Positions 36,805-46,231 of a stretch of DNA of 64,000 nt are shown in pieces. The translations under genes were made by a program, and so were the position numbers. The notes beneath the pieces are model-generated. The model saw only the letters and a list, made by a program, of their open reading frames with translations. It searched no databases and was not told the origin of the DNA. The DNA lies in contig JAKOGP010000002.1 of assembly GCA_022239325.1 (NCBI GenBank), positions 220,862 through 284,861 of the forward strand, read 5' to 3'. This DNA comes from Flavobacteriaceae bacterium LSUCC0859 (GTDB taxonomy: Bacteria > Bacteroidota > Bacteroidia > Flavobacteriales > Flavobacteriaceae). The stretch's first letter is position 1. Every line of letters starts with the position of its first letter.

Positions 36805-38442
36805 TTATCCCATAAATTGCTTTAACAAAGCAGCGGTACTTGGGTCGTGATCCTTGTTAGTTTGCCCCTCTATATCCGATAAAATATTAGTGGCCAATTG
36901 TTTTCCAAGTTCAACCCCCCACTGGTCATAGCTATAAATATTCCATATAAAACCTTGAACAAATATTTTGTGCTCATATAAGGCTATAAGGCTACCTAAA
37001 CTTTTTGGGGTGAGTTTATTTATTAGTATGGTGTTGGTGGGTTTGTTGCCTTCAAAAACCTTAAAAGGTGCTATTTGAGTTACATTGTCCAGGGCTATGC
37101 CTTTGGCTTCAAACTCTGCCTGAACTTCTGCACGGTCTTTGCCCTTGAGCAAGGCTTCTGTTTGGGCAAAAAAGTTAGCCATTAATTTATGGTGGTGTTC
37201 TATGTCTCCATGAAGAGACTCTTTAAACCCTATAAAATCTGCTGGGATTAACTTAGTCCCTTGGTGCATGAGTTGGAAAAAGGCATGTTGAGAATTGGTT
37301 CCTGGCTCTCCCCAAATGATAGATTCGGTCTCATATGAAACCCTATTCCCTGCGCGGTCAAAACACTTGCCATTGCTCTCCATAATGCCCTGCTGCAAAT
37401 AGGCAGAAAACCTGCTTAGATACTGCGTATAAGGGATAATTGCCTGAGTCTCTGCTTTGTGAAAATTAGCATACCAAATGCTAATAAGTGACAACACAAC
37501 AGGGATGTTTTCTTCAAAAGAAGCTGTTTTAAAATGAGTGTCCATGTCATGTGCCCCACGGAGCAGTTGCTCAAAATGCTCATAACCTACTGCCAAAGCA
37601 ATAGATAATCCAACGGCACTCCAAAGAGAAAATCTTCCTCCTACCCAGTCCCACATTGGGAAAACATGGCTAGGATCTATACCAAATTCAGCAATCTTTG
37701 CGGTATTGGTAGACACTGCAGCAAAATGCAATGCAATATCTTGCTCCCTAGCATGTGATAAAAACCATTTTTTAATGGTGGTAGCGTTGCTAAGTGTTTC
37801 TTGAGTGGTAAAGGTCTTAGAGACCACCACGAATAAGGTAGTTTCTGGATCTAATTTTTTGATTACCTCATTTACATGATCTCCGTCTACATTACTAACA
37901 AAATGGAGATTTAAATGGTTTTTGTAATGTTTTAAGGCCTCTACCACCATTGCAGGGCCTAAATCAGAACCACCTATTCCAATATTGACCACATCTGTGA
38001 AAGCCTTGCCAGTATAGCCTCTTTTTTCGCCGTTTTCTACAGCGCTTACAAAGTCTCTCATTTGGGCTTTCACAGCAGTTATTTCTGGAATAACATCTTG
38101 CCCATCTACTAGAACCTGCTCCTCTACGCCTGCTCTTAAAGCAGTATGAAGCACTGCTCTAGACTCCGTCTGGTTTATAAGATCTCCTTTAAAATACTGG
38201 GCTATAGCAGTCTTTAGGTCTAATTCTTCTGCCAAATCTAAGAGCAATTTCCTAGTCTCTTTATGTAATGCATTTTTGGAGTAGTCTACATAAAAATCTT
38301 GCCATTTGATTGTAAAATTTGCAGCCCTGTTCTCTTCAGAGGCAAAGGCGGCTTTGATGTCTCTGGTCTGGGTGTTATTAAAGTGATCTGTAAGTGCTGC
38401 CCAAGCAGTTGTTTTTGTCGGGTCTTTGTGTTGTAATGGCAT
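36805..38442 (-). CDS. pgi: Glucose-6-phosphate isomerase
   Basis: 545-residue Pgi interconverts glucose-6-P and fructose-6-P. Conserved blocks: [15 protein letters not shown] (phosphosugar binding), [20 protein letters not shown], the PGI signature [14 protein letters not shown], and [12 protein letters not shown] plus [11 protein letters not shown] near the active-site His, with Lys in the C-terminal GKQLATNI block. ATG at 38442 is chosen over an in-frame TTG at 38460 that lies inside the upstream gene. It starts 4 bp after the M23 peptidase stop codon and is the last gene of a three-gene unit. Confidence 0.97.
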   Translation of the reverse strand: MPLQHKDPTKTTAWAALTDHFNNTQTRDIKAAFASEENRAANFTIKWQDFYVDYSKNALHKETRKLLLDLAEELDLKTAIAQYFKGDLINQTESRAVLHTALRAGVEEQVLVDGQDVIPEITAVKAQMRDFVSAVENGEKRGYTGKAFTDVVNIGIGGSDLGPAMVVEALKHYKNHLNLHFVSNVDGDHVNEVIKKLDPETTLFVVVSKTFTTQETLSNATTIKKWFLSHAREQDIALHFAAVSTNTAKIAEFGIDPSHVFPMWDWVGGRFSLWSAVGLSIALAVGYEHFEQLLRGAHDMDTHFKTASFEENIPVVLSLISIWYANFHKAETQAIIPYTQYLSRFSAYLQQGIMESNGKCFDRAGNRVSYETESIIWGEPGTNSQHAFFQLMHQGTKLIPADFIGFKESLHGDIEHHHKLMANFFAQTEALLKGKDRAEVQAEFEAKGIALDNVTQIAPFKVFEGNKPTNTILINKLTPKSLGSLIALYEHKIFVQGFIWNIYSYDQWGVELGKQLATNILSDIEGQTNKDHDPSTAALLKQFMG

Positions 38443-38446
38443 AGTC

Positions 38447-39712
38447 TTATTTTGTAGCAATCGCTAAAAGCGATTCATTAGAAAATTCTATTTGATCTAT
38501 TTGTTCTTTTTTGGGTGCAATGGCCGCAAGGTATTCTTTTAGTTGGGAATTGGGTAAGGGCTCTGCCTCTGGCAATTTTTCTTTAAGAGGATCTACTTGG
38601 CGTCCATTTTTCCAAAATCTATAGCACACATGTGGGCCGCCAGTATTTCCAGTCATGCCTACCCAACCAATGACATCTCCCTGTTTTACATAATCTCCTT
38701 TTTTTACATTTTGAGCTTTCATATGTAAATATTGGGTGCTATACACATTGTTATGTCTGATTTTTACATACTTACCATTACCACCTCTTCTTGTAGACTC
38801 TACCACCCGACCATTAGCAGTGGCTAATATTTCAGTACCCACTGCAGCAGCGTAATCGGTACCCCTGTGTGGCTTTACTTTATTCCCGTAGTAGGCTATT
38901 CTTCTCTTGAGATTATATCTGGAACTAATTTTAGCAAAATTTACAGGGGCCCTTAAGAAAGCTCTTCTGAGATTGTTGCCTTGGTCATCAAAATACTCAA
39001 TAATCTTAGAGCTGCTGTCTGGCACATGCCTAAAAGCGTAAAAAGGTTTGCCATTGTGCTCAAAATAAGCAGACAGAATAGGGCCTGCTCCCACGTAAAT
39101 ACTGTCATTAATGAATTTTTCCTGATACACCACTTTAAACTTATCTCCTTTTTGAAGTCTAAAAAAATCTATGGTCCAAGCGTATATCAGAGACAAATTA
39201 TTAGTCACATTATAGTCTATCCCCTGGTCTAATATGGCCTCAGAGAGAGAACTTTCAATCACTCCGGAAGCTTCTCTGGTTTTATAGGTTATTTTTTTTC
39301 TTTTTTTATAAACGTTTACCCCATTGGTAAAATCAATCACTGCGTAGTTTACCGCGTCTTGCTCGTAAATAAAATATTGTGTGCTCTGAAGACTGTCTTT
39401 TGATTTTAATAGGGTGTATGGCCTACCAACACCTATTCTACGAACATCAAATACGTCTCTATACTCTTTGGAAATGCCGTAAATCTGACTATAGTCTATT
39501 TGGTTTCTCAGCATAATCTGACCGAAGGTCTCATTCTTCTGAACGGTATCTCTATAGACTTTGTAATGATTAAAATTTAATTCATAAAAAATGCTATCCG
39601 CAGCTTTTTCTAATGGAGTCACCTCGTTTTTTTGATCGGATTTACAGCCGACAAATAAACTCATGGAAACCACAAAAAATAAGAAGTAATAAGGGCCTAA
39701 GCTTTTTCTCAT
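38447..39712 (-). CDS. M23-family (LytM) peptidase lipoprotein with a Cys in the HxH motif
   Basis: 421-residue predicted lipoprotein (lipobox FVGC, Cys23) with a C-terminal M23 domain. Metal and catalytic positions read: His282 and Asp286 in PHRGTDYAA, His330 in QYLHM, and His361 in [10 protein letters not shown]. The usual second His of the HxH pair is Cys363, so either Cys acts as zinc ligand or the domain is inactive and serves as an amidase activator, as for EnvC-like proteins. The N-terminal region resembles the LysM-like/OapA-type segment of DD-endopeptidases ([11 protein letters not shown]). It is 12 bp after DUF3108 and 4 bp before pgi. Confidence 0.85.
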   Translation of the reverse strand: MRKSLGPYYFLFFVVSMSLFVGCKSDQKNEVTPLEKAADSIFYELNFNHYKVYRDTVQKNETFGQIMLRNQIDYSQIYGISKEYRDVFDVRRIGVGRPYTLLKSKDSLQSTQYFIYEQDAVNYAVIDFTNGVNVYKKRKKITYKTREASGVIESSLSEAILDQGIDYNVTNNLSLIYAWTIDFFRLQKGDKFKVVYQEKFINDSIYVGAGPILSAYFEHNGKPFYAFRHVPDSSSKIIEYFDDQGNNLRRAFLRAPVNFAKISSRYNLKRRIAYYGNKVKPHRGTDYAAAVGTEILATANGRVVESTRRGGNGKYVKIRHNNVYSTQYLHMKAQNVKKGDYVKQGDVIGWVGMTGNTGGPHVCYRFWKNGRQVDPLKEKLPEAEPLPNSQLKEYLAAIAPKKEQIDQIEFSNESLLAIATK

Positions 39713-39724
39713 ATTGCAAATATA

Positions 39725-40507
39725 TTAATCCATGATTATTTTAAACTGATTTCTAAGTCCATTGTACCCATCTAAATCTGCTTTAATAGAACCTACTGCA
39801 ATGTCTGCTTTTATGCGAATAGGAATTTTATTATCGTCATTTGAAACCCATAAAGTAATACTCTCTTGAGCCTCAAAAACACGCCCAGATTGCACATATG
39901 GCCTAAACTTTAAACAAGACACCTTACCAAACTTTGTGTTTAGCATCTCTTTGCCTAAATACTCTAATTTAAAAGGGAATACGCCATCGTCGTCAAATAG
40001 CATACTAATCACAGTGAAGTCTCCTACTTTTAGATCTGATAAAGAAACTTTATTCCTCAAATAATAAAAAGCAGAAACAATATCCTGAACCCCTTTTTTT
40101 ATTTTAAAATTATAGAGGGTGTCTTTCTTTTTATCCCAAAGTACTGCGGTTTGTTTTTTGTGATCGAAATCTACCTCTAAATCCATGGTATACCCTCCCT
40201 CATTTACTTCGCGTTTAAACTTAATAGGTGCAATGTCTTTTGGTGTAAAGTAGGTCTGATAAGTGTCGTCTACCTTAAAAAAAATACTGGCAAAGCCCGT
40301 TGTCTTTCCATTGGCTACTACATGAAAGAGGTCTCTACCACCCATATTTTTTTTAGTGAGATGGAGGGTGGCGTAACTCGCGTTTAAAAAAGAATAATGA
40401 AGCCTAAATTTAAGCCACTCCCCATCTTTAAAAGCAGGGGTTAGCTCTTGGCTATTTACCCATTGGGAACCTATAAAAAATAGGAGTAATAAAATAGTCC
40501 TTTTCAT
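39725..40507 (-). CDS. DUF3108 exported protein
   Basis: 260-residue protein with a Sec signal peptide (MKRTILLLLFFIGSQWVNSQ) and the beta-rich DUF3108 body: FKDGEWLKFRLHYSFLNA, TTGFASIFFKVDDTY, GVQDIVSAFYYLR and LWVSNDDNKIPIRI. The family is found in the envelope of many Gram-negative bacteria and has no established role. It is the first gene of the operon with the M23 peptidase, hinting at an envelope or cell-wall function. No exact TAnnTTTG box was found upstream. Confidence 0.8.
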   Translation of the reverse strand: MKRTILLLLFFIGSQWVNSQELTPAFKDGEWLKFRLHYSFLNASYATLHLTKKNMGGRDLFHVVANGKTTGFASIFFKVDDTYQTYFTPKDIAPIKFKREVNEGGYTMDLEVDFDHKKQTAVLWDKKKDTLYNFKIKKGVQDIVSAFYYLRNKVSLSDLKVGDFTVISMLFDDDGVFPFKLEYLGKEMLNTKFGKVSCLKFRPYVQSGRVFEAQESITLWVSNDDNKIPIRIKADIAVGSIKADLDGYNGLRNQFKIIMD

Positions 40508-40607
40508 AAATTGATTTGTGGTAAAAATAGAAAAAATGAATGGCTTTAAATTCTAGTTCACACTTATTTAACCAAAAAATGTAGGATTGCGTACGGGAAC
40601 TAATAAA

Positions 40608-40715
40608 ACAAAAAAAAGCCCAGTTTTACAACTGGGCTTTTCTTAAATAACCAACCAAACTTTAAATGATGAAAAACCAATACTTAAAGTTCAAAAGGGA
40701 ACCACCCCTTTTTAT
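40608..40715 (-). ncRNA. Candidate stand-alone small RNA (~105 nt) with own promoter and terminator
   Basis: On the minus strand a full promoter precedes three hairpins. H1 is a 7-bp stem AAAAGGG/CCCTTTT (40706-40712 with 40693-40699, 6-nt loop) at the predicted 5' end. H2 is an 8-bp AU stem (40684-40691 with 40658-40665) with an 18-nt loop. H3 is a 12-bp terminator stem (40630-40641 with 40614-40625) followed by eight or nine U residues. The part before H3 (GUUUGGUUGGUUA) recurs at 61.77 kb. No convincing ORF exists on this strand; the opposite strand has a 20-codon ORF, judged unlikely. Prediction only. Confidence 0.55.
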
Positions 40716-40719
40716 ACCA

Positions 40720-40750
40720 CAAAGGTAATATATTTATATGCACCCACAAG
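40720..40750 (-). promoter_or_regulatory. Promoter of the candidate small RNA
   Basis: Minus-strand -33 element CTTG (40750-40747) and perfect -7 box TACCTTTG (40727-40720) are separated by 19 nt, the best two-part Bacteroidota promoter in the window. Predicted start is near 40715. The 14-base context around the -7 box recurs at the uvrC promoter (44975-44988). Confidence 0.6.
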
Positions 40751-40866
40751 ATTTTAAAGGACTTTAACTGAGCTCTTAACAGTAATTTATCTATTTTATA
40801 CATTTTTTAATAATTTCTTAAGAATTGGTCTTAAATCTAACGACTAAATCATTCAAAACAAGGGCG
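40751..40866. other. AT-rich gap after the patatin-like gene
   Basis: The rest of the 359-bp gap between DUF3108 and the patatin-like gene. It is AT-rich with an imperfect palindrome around CTTAAGAATT, but I see no gene or clear terminator for the patatin-like gene. Confidence 0.5.
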
Positions 40867-43188
40867 CTAGAAGGGAAATCCAACACTAAAAAGCAAATTA
40901 CCAGAACCATTAAGTGGAGATTTTGTGTACACCATCTGAACTGGACCTACTATGGACTCCAAGCCATAGCCCACCCCATAACCAAAATAAGTAGGTGCCC
41001 TCACAAAATTCCCTGGTCTTAAAATGTCATCCGTCACCTTTGCAATATTAGCGGCTACAAATAAGTGATTCTTTGGGGAGATTTCGAAATCTAACTTGGT
41101 ATATCCCTTTAAAAAACTATCCCCAGGAATACTTATAAAATCATAACCCAAAAATGGAATAAAATTGTTAATCTGAGGCGCTCCAAATCCTCCCAAAGCA
41201 AAATCTAAGGAGCGGGTACCTGAACTACCTGACTTAATTCCCACCTCCGGAGAGAGTATCATAGAGAGATTGTCACGCAACTTAAATGCAACCATGGCTT
41301 TGGCCTTAAAAATAGAGAATTGATTAAAATTTCCATTGTAATCTGAAGATAGAAAGTAGGAGTGAAAGTCTGCCTCTAAAAATAAACCAGAACTTGAAAA
41401 AATGGAGTGATCTAAAGTGTCAAATTTTAAATTGGCGTACAGGCTTCCAAAATGGCTGTTTTCCAAAACAAACTTTCTATTGTTATCTCCCTCATTTAAA
41501 TCATTAAAGAGCGTTTTGCTAGTGTAAGACAACCATTTGTGTTCAGCCCCAATCAAAACAGAAAAAGCATTTTGGTAAACCGTTTTTATATAAATCTGAT
41601 TGGTAATATCTGTAAAATCTATAGAAATGGCATTTAAATTAGAGTCCTCAACCACCCTAAAACTATTGCTCAAAACCTGGTAGGGAATGTCAAAGTCAAA
41701 ATCATCCAGCTTACTAGACAGACCAAAACTCCAATTAAATCCCTTGTCTACATAATAATCAAATTGGTACCTAAGATAATCCCCAAAAATGAAATCTAAG
41801 GAAGCTACGTCGTCTTTTCTAAGTACATTTTTCCGTGTAATATTGAGCAGTGCAGCACTCTTGTAAAGCTTGTCATAATGAGCGGCAAATCTAATATTGG
41901 TTTTATTGGTGTTTTCTACCAGGTTAAGAACAAGCCCCAGTCCAGTAGTTTTTTCCACCATTTTATACCGAATGGTTTTAAAATTGTCCGTTGCTGCTAA
42001 GTTGTTAATCCCTCTTTTTAGTGTCTCAAAATTTATCTGATCTCCCTCTCTAAACAACAATTTTCCCTTCACATAATCGTTAGAGTAATTCTGTACCCCA
42101 TTCACCTCAATATAAGAAATCTTAAAGTCTAAAGGGTTTTTACTGATGGCCCCAACCGAAGATGGAATGCGCTGTTTGTTTTTTTGTTTGCTTCCTAGAA
42201 TTTCTAAAGCAGACATCTGCTCCATTGCTGCTTTTTGCCCCTCTTCTTCAATCTCAATGGCTTTTCCAAAATCTACCACCGAAAAACGATCTATGTCTGG
42301 ACGAATATAAATGTCTGTTTGAGCAGACTTTTCTTCCATGGCTGCTGCCGTTCTAAAATTATTTATTTGAATTAAAATATCTGTAGCAGAACCTAAAGAA
42401 GCCCGCTCTGAAAGTTCATGCTGAACATCTACGCCAATCACAAAATTAGCTCCCAGGGTTCTAATTTCATCAATAGGGTAATTATTTAGAACACCGCCAT
42501 CCAAGAGGAGGTGCCCATCTAATTCCATCGGTTCAAAAAGAGAAGGAAAGGTAGCAGACGCCATAACGGCCTCTGGCAAATAGCCAGTATCTAACAAAAT
42601 GGAAGTCCCATTTTCTATGTCTGTAGCCATACAAAAAAACGGTATAGGTAGCTTGTTAAAATCCCTTATATCTTTCACTGGAAAAAGGAGTTCTACCAAC
42701 TCATTATATACCTTTTGGCCGCCAGATAATGCCTGAGGGAATGAGATTTTATAACCATCAAAAGGGAGGCTTAGCGCGTATCTGTCTGCGTCTTCTTTAT
42801 CGTAGAATGTTTTATTGGTTCTTGAAAAATCATCTGCTATGAGCTGGTCAAAATGTAATTGTCTAAATATAGAATCTAGTTGCTGGCTGCTATAACCAGA
42901 AGCGTACAAGGCCCCAACCACAGCACCCATACTCGTACCTGCTATATAATCTATTTGAACGCCTGCTGCTTCAATAACTTTCAGGGCCCCAATATGAGCC
43001 AAACCTTTAGCACCACCACCACTGAGCACCAATCCTACCTTAATGGGTGCAGTTAATGAGTCATTTTGAAATTGTGCTAATCGATCTGTTTGTAAAGCAA
43101 AAACAGAAGAGGACAACATGAAAACAATCCCCCAAAATAGGGAGACTGTAGTAGTGTACAAACGGCTTCTTCTAGTGAAAATACTCAT
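40867..43188 (-). CDS. Patatin-like phospholipase fused to POTRA and outer-membrane beta-barrel (PlpD type)
   Basis: 773-residue protein with signal peptide (about 1-31), patatin domain with oxyanion loop GGGAKG (57-62), nucleophile Ser86 in GTSMG and Asp230 in DGG, one POTRA-like domain (about 350-415, with YIEVNGVQNYSNDYV and LKRGINNLAATDNF) and a C-terminal surface-antigen-type barrel ending in Phe. This is the layout of type Vd secretion proteins, in which the barrel presents the lipase at the surface. There is no obvious linker cleavage site. The start lies 17 bp inside uvrC, whose stop it overlaps. Confidence 0.87.
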   Translation of the reverse strand: MSIFTRRSRLYTTTVSLFWGIVFMLSSSVFALQTDRLAQFQNDSLTAPIKVGLVLSGGGAKGLAHIGALKVIEAAGVQIDYIAGTSMGAVVGALYASGYSSQQLDSIFRQLHFDQLIADDFSRTNKTFYDKEDADRYALSLPFDGYKISFPQALSGGQKVYNELVELLFPVKDIRDFNKLPIPFFCMATDIENGTSILLDTGYLPEAVMASATFPSLFEPMELDGHLLLDGGVLNNYPIDEIRTLGANFVIGVDVQHELSERASLGSATDILIQINNFRTAAAMEEKSAQTDIYIRPDIDRFSVVDFGKAIEIEEEGQKAAMEQMSALEILGSKQKNKQRIPSSVGAISKNPLDFKISYIEVNGVQNYSNDYVKGKLLFREGDQINFETLKRGINNLAATDNFKTIRYKMVEKTTGLGLVLNLVENTNKTNIRFAAHYDKLYKSAALLNITRKNVLRKDDVASLDFIFGDYLRYQFDYYVDKGFNWSFGLSSKLDDFDFDIPYQVLSNSFRVVEDSNLNAISIDFTDITNQIYIKTVYQNAFSVLIGAEHKWLSYTSKTLFNDLNEGDNNRKFVLENSHFGSLYANLKFDTLDHSIFSSSGLFLEADFHSYFLSSDYNGNFNQFSIFKAKAMVAFKLRDNLSMILSPEVGIKSGSSGTRSLDFALGGFGAPQINNFIPFLGYDFISIPGDSFLKGYTKLDFEISPKNHLFVAANIAKVTDDILRPGNFVRAPTYFGYGVGYGLESIVGPVQMVYTKSPLNGSGNLLFSVGFPF

Positions 43189-44959
43189 AAATTATCTTTG
43201 CTTTAGATGGGCCTACTACGCCAATAAGTGCGTCTAAACTAGCCAATTTAATCTCGCTTACAGACTTAAACGCTTTTAACAAATCTGTAGCCGTTTTTTC
43301 TCCTATGCCTTTAATGTCATCTAACTCAGAATGAATAGCGTCCTTAGATCGCAAGTTTCTATGAAATGTAATCCCAAAACGGTGGGCCTCATTTCTAAGT
43401 TGCTGAATAACTTTTAAAGATTCTGATTTCTTATCTAAGTATAAGGGAATTGGGTCATCGGGAAAATAAATTTCTTCTAATCGTTTAGCAATACCTACAA
43501 TCGCAATTTTCCCCCTGAGATTTAGTTGCTCTAAGGCCACTAAAGCAGAGGATAGCTGCCCTTTGCCCCCGTCAATAACAATAAGCTGGGGTAGAGAAGC
43601 CCCCTCTTCTAAGAGTCGCTTATACCGCCTGTAAACCACCTCTTCCATAGAGGCAAAATCATCAGGTCCCTCCACTGTTTTAATATGAAAATGGCGATAC
43701 ATTTTTTTGTTGGGTTTGGCGTTTATAAACACCACGCAAGCTGCCACCGGATGGGTGCCCTGAATGTTAGAATTGTCAAAGCACTCTATGTGGGTGGGGG
43801 GTTGGGACAACCTTAAGTCTTCCTGAATCTGGGCGATTATTCTCTTAGAATGTCGCTCTGGGTCTACCATGCGCATTTGGCTAAGTTTATCTTGGCGGTA
43901 ATACTTGGCATTTCTCTGCGAGAGTTCCACTAACTTTAATTTATCTCCAAGCACTGGAACGGTAGGCTTAAGCCCTTCTGGTAAACTTATTTTAAAAGGC
44001 AATAAAGCTTCTTTTGAAATAGAGGCAAATCTATTTTTAATCTCCACTACTGCCAACTGAAGAAGCTCGGGGTCAGACTCCTCCAACTGCTTTTTCATCT
44101 CTAGGGTATGAGACCTAATGATGGCCCCGTGAGATACTTCTAAAAAATTTACATAAGCATGGGTAGCGTCTGAGACAATACTAAATACGTCTACGTTGTT
44201 AATTTTAGGATTTACAATAGTAGACTTAGCTTGATAAGTTGCTAAGACTTCTAATTTCTCTTTCACCTGCTGCGCCTTTTCAAAGGCTTCTGAGGCTGCA
44301 AAACCCTCCATCTCCTCTTTAAAATACTTCATAGCAACAGATAAATTTCCCTTTAAAATATGCCGTATAGCGGCAATATCTTTGTTGTAGTCCGTCTCTG
44401 TTTGAAGGTTTTCACATGGTGCTTTACAGTTTCCCAGATGGTATTCCAGACAAGCTTTATACTTTTCTTGGGCTATTTTTTCATAGGAGAGGTCGTAATT
44501 ACAAGTCCTTAGAGGGAACAATCCCTTAAGAAGTTCCAACAGCACCTTTACCATTTTTTTATTGGTATACGGACCAAAATACTCAGACCCATCTTTCACA
44601 AGTCTTCTAGTCAGAAAAACTCTTGGAAAGCGCTCTTTTTTTATACAAATCCAAGGAAAAGACTTGTCGTCTTTTAGCAAGATATTATATCTTGGCTGAT
44701 ACTTTTTAATGAGGTTATTTTCCAAAAGCAAAGCATCTGACTCCGTGGGAACCACCAAGTGCTTAATTTCCACAATCTTTTTAACCAGCAATCGGGTTTT
44801 GGCTACTTCATGCGTAAGGGTAAAGTAGGAACTCACCCGCTTTTTAAGATTCTTGGCCTTTCCTATATAAATAATTTTTCCCACCTTGTCATAAAACTGA
44901 TACACTCCAGGCTTTTCAGGGAGTGCACTCAATTGAACAGATATAGGACTTTCAGTCAT
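43172..44959 (-). CDS. uvrC: Excinuclease ABC subunit C
   Basis: 595-residue UvrC makes both incisions in nucleotide excision repair. It has the GIY-YIG nuclease (GVYQFYDKVGKIIYIGKAKNL read across 18-38), a Cys-bearing segment (CLEYHLGNCKAPCE), the UVR motif (EAFEKAQQVKEKLEVL), the RNase H-like domain starting ECFDNSNIQGTHPVA, and C-terminal helix-hairpin-helix repeats (LDDIKGIGEKTATDLLKAF). Full length. Its -7 box lies 20 bp upstream, and its last 17 bp overlap the patatin-like gene. Confidence 0.96.
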   Translation of the reverse strand: MTESPISVQLSALPEKPGVYQFYDKVGKIIYIGKAKNLKKRVSSYFTLTHEVAKTRLLVKKIVEIKHLVVPTESDALLLENNLIKKYQPRYNILLKDDKSFPWICIKKERFPRVFLTRRLVKDGSEYFGPYTNKKMVKVLLELLKGLFPLRTCNYDLSYEKIAQEKYKACLEYHLGNCKAPCENLQTETDYNKDIAAIRHILKGNLSVAMKYFKEEMEGFAASEAFEKAQQVKEKLEVLATYQAKSTIVNPKINNVDVFSIVSDATHAYVNFLEVSHGAIIRSHTLEMKKQLEESDPELLQLAVVEIKNRFASISKEALLPFKISLPEGLKPTVPVLGDKLKLVELSQRNAKYYRQDKLSQMRMVDPERHSKRIIAQIQEDLRLSQPPTHIECFDNSNIQGTHPVAACVVFINAKPNKKMYRHFHIKTVEGPDDFASMEEVVYRRYKRLLEEGASLPQLIVIDGGKGQLSSALVALEQLNLRGKIAIVGIAKRLEEIYFPDDPIPLYLDKKSESLKVIQQLRNEAHRFGITFHRNLRSKDAIHSELDDIKGIGEKTATDLLKAFKSVSEIKLASLDALIGVVGPSKAKIIYEYFH

Positions 44960-44978
44960 TTTTTAAATGGTGTTACCA

Positions 44979-44986
44979 CAAAGGTA
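44979..44986 (-). promoter_or_regulatory. Candidate -7 box of uvrC
   Basis: Minus-strand TACCTTTG, exact match to TAnnTTTG, 19 bp before the uvrC ATG, giving a leader of about 16 nt. Surrounding bases match the small-RNA promoter at 40720. Confidence 0.5.
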
Positions 44987-45011
44987 AAAGAGAAAAGCAT
45001 ACATTAGGCAT

Positions 45012-45572
45012 ATGGATAAAGAAACCCTCAGAATAAAATACAATGACATAAGGATGGCGCTCCCCCCAGAAGAAGTATCTAAAAAAAGCCAAGTCATTGC
45101 CAACCAGCTTTTGTCGCTTCCCATTTGGAAGGCCAACTACTATAGCCTCTTCTTGAGTATAGCTCATAAGAAAGAGGTAGACACCAGTTATATTCTGACC
45201 GTATTACAAGCCCACGACAAAGAAATTTGTTTGCCAAAAGTAGCCGCAAAACAGCAACTTAATCATTTTTTACTTACAGACAACCTACTTATTAAACCAA
45301 ATAAGTGGGGTATTCCAGAACCGCAAAACGGGCTAGAGGTACCTCCTAAAAAAATAGACTTAGTTTTTGTGCCACTTTTAGCCTTTGACTGTAAGGGAAA
45401 TAGGTTGGGATATGGAAAAGGGTTCTATGATCGATTTTTAAGCCAATGCAGGCGGGAAACCATTAAAATCGGGCTCTCATTTTTTGAGGCAGAAACAGAA
45501 GAAATACCCACAGAACCCACAGACGTCCCTCTTAATTATTGTGTAACACCCAAACAAATCTATTCCTTTTAA
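45012..45572 (+). CDS. 5-formyltetrahydrofolate cyclo-ligase
   Basis: 186-residue MTHFS-family enzyme converting 5-formyl-THF to 5,10-methenyl-THF with ATP. Conserved parts are the basic N-terminal helix, LPKV, GIPEP, VPLLAFDCKGNRLGYGKGFYDRFL (read as VPLLAFD and RLGYGKGFYDR) that binds phosphate and ATP. Length is typical. It is divergent from uvrC with only 52 bp between starts, and convergent with lspA, sharing 4 bp at the TTAA where both stop codons overlap. Confidence 0.92.
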   Translation: MDKETLRIKYNDIRMALPPEEVSKKSQVIANQLLSLPIWKANYYSLFLSIAHKKEVDTSYILTVLQAHDKEICLPKVAAKQQLNHFLLTDNLLIKPNKWGIPEPQNGLEVPPKKIDLVFVPLLAFDCKGNRLGYGKGFYDRFLSQCRRETIKIGLSFFEAETEEIPTEPTDVPLNYCVTPKQIYSF

Positions 45573-46186
45573 GCGGCTGTTTCTGGAAAGGCTTTTTTAT
45601 TAAAAACTAAAAGCAATCCAACACCCACACTGATAGAGGTGTCTGCAATATTAAAAACTGGTTCAAAAAAACGAAGTGTATCTCCTCCAAAAAAAGGAAC
45701 CCATGAGGGCCAATGGCTATCTATAAGGGGGAAGTATAACATGTCTACAACCCTACCTTGAAGAAGCGAACCATAGGGCTGTTCTGCAAACAAACTGGCC
45801 ACCTGGTAATGGCTTTCGTTAAAAATAACACCGTAAAAAACAGAGTCTACAATATTTCCCAGCGCCCCAGCAAAAATGAGAGCCTGTGCCATTTGTAACA
45901 ACATAGGAGCCTGTTTCTTAACAGAACTTATAAACCAATATCCAATACCCATAATAGCGAAGAGTCTAAAAACAGAGAGTATTAATTTTCCAAGGGAGTC
46001 GGAAATAGGTAAGAAATCTGAAAGTTTGGCCCCCCAAGCAGCTCCTTCATTTTCTATGAATAAAATCTGAAACCAACTAAACACCTCTATGGACTCTCCC
46101 AACACAAAGTGGGTCTTTACATAAAGCTTTACCAGCTGATCAAAAATTAAAATGACAAAGGCTAAAAGAATGGGCTTCTTAAACAT
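45569..46186 (-). CDS. lspA: Lipoprotein signal peptidase II
   Basis: 205-residue inner-membrane aspartic protease that removes signal peptides from prolipoproteins, of which this window encodes several. Four TM helices; the catalytic Asp pair lies in GNIVDSVFYG and NIADTSISVG, and the IENEGAAWG block is the expected FxxNxGxAWG-like motif. A longer periplasmic loop (about 120-165) makes it longer than the ~165-residue enterobacterial enzyme, as usual in Bacteroidota. Last gene of the recO-ileS-dksA-lspA group. Confidence 0.94.
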   Translation of the reverse strand: MFKKPILLAFVILIFDQLVKLYVKTHFVLGESIEVFSWFQILFIENEGAAWGAKLSDFLPISDSLGKLILSVFRLFAIMGIGYWFISSVKKQAPMLLQMAQALIFAGALGNIVDSVFYGVIFNESHYQVASLFAEQPYGSLLQGRVVDMLYFPLIDSHWPSWVPFFGGDTLRFFEPVFNIADTSISVGVGLLLVFNKKAFPETAA

Positions 46187-46231
46187 ATTTATGGTGTTGA
46201 ACCGCTAAAATAAACATATTTCTACAATAAG

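Noticed and set aside
40661-40727. 20-codon plus-strand ORF inside the candidate small RNA region
   Set aside because: It lies antisense to the predicted RNA, has no plus-strand promoter and no similarity I can recognise; the minus-strand unit has better signals.
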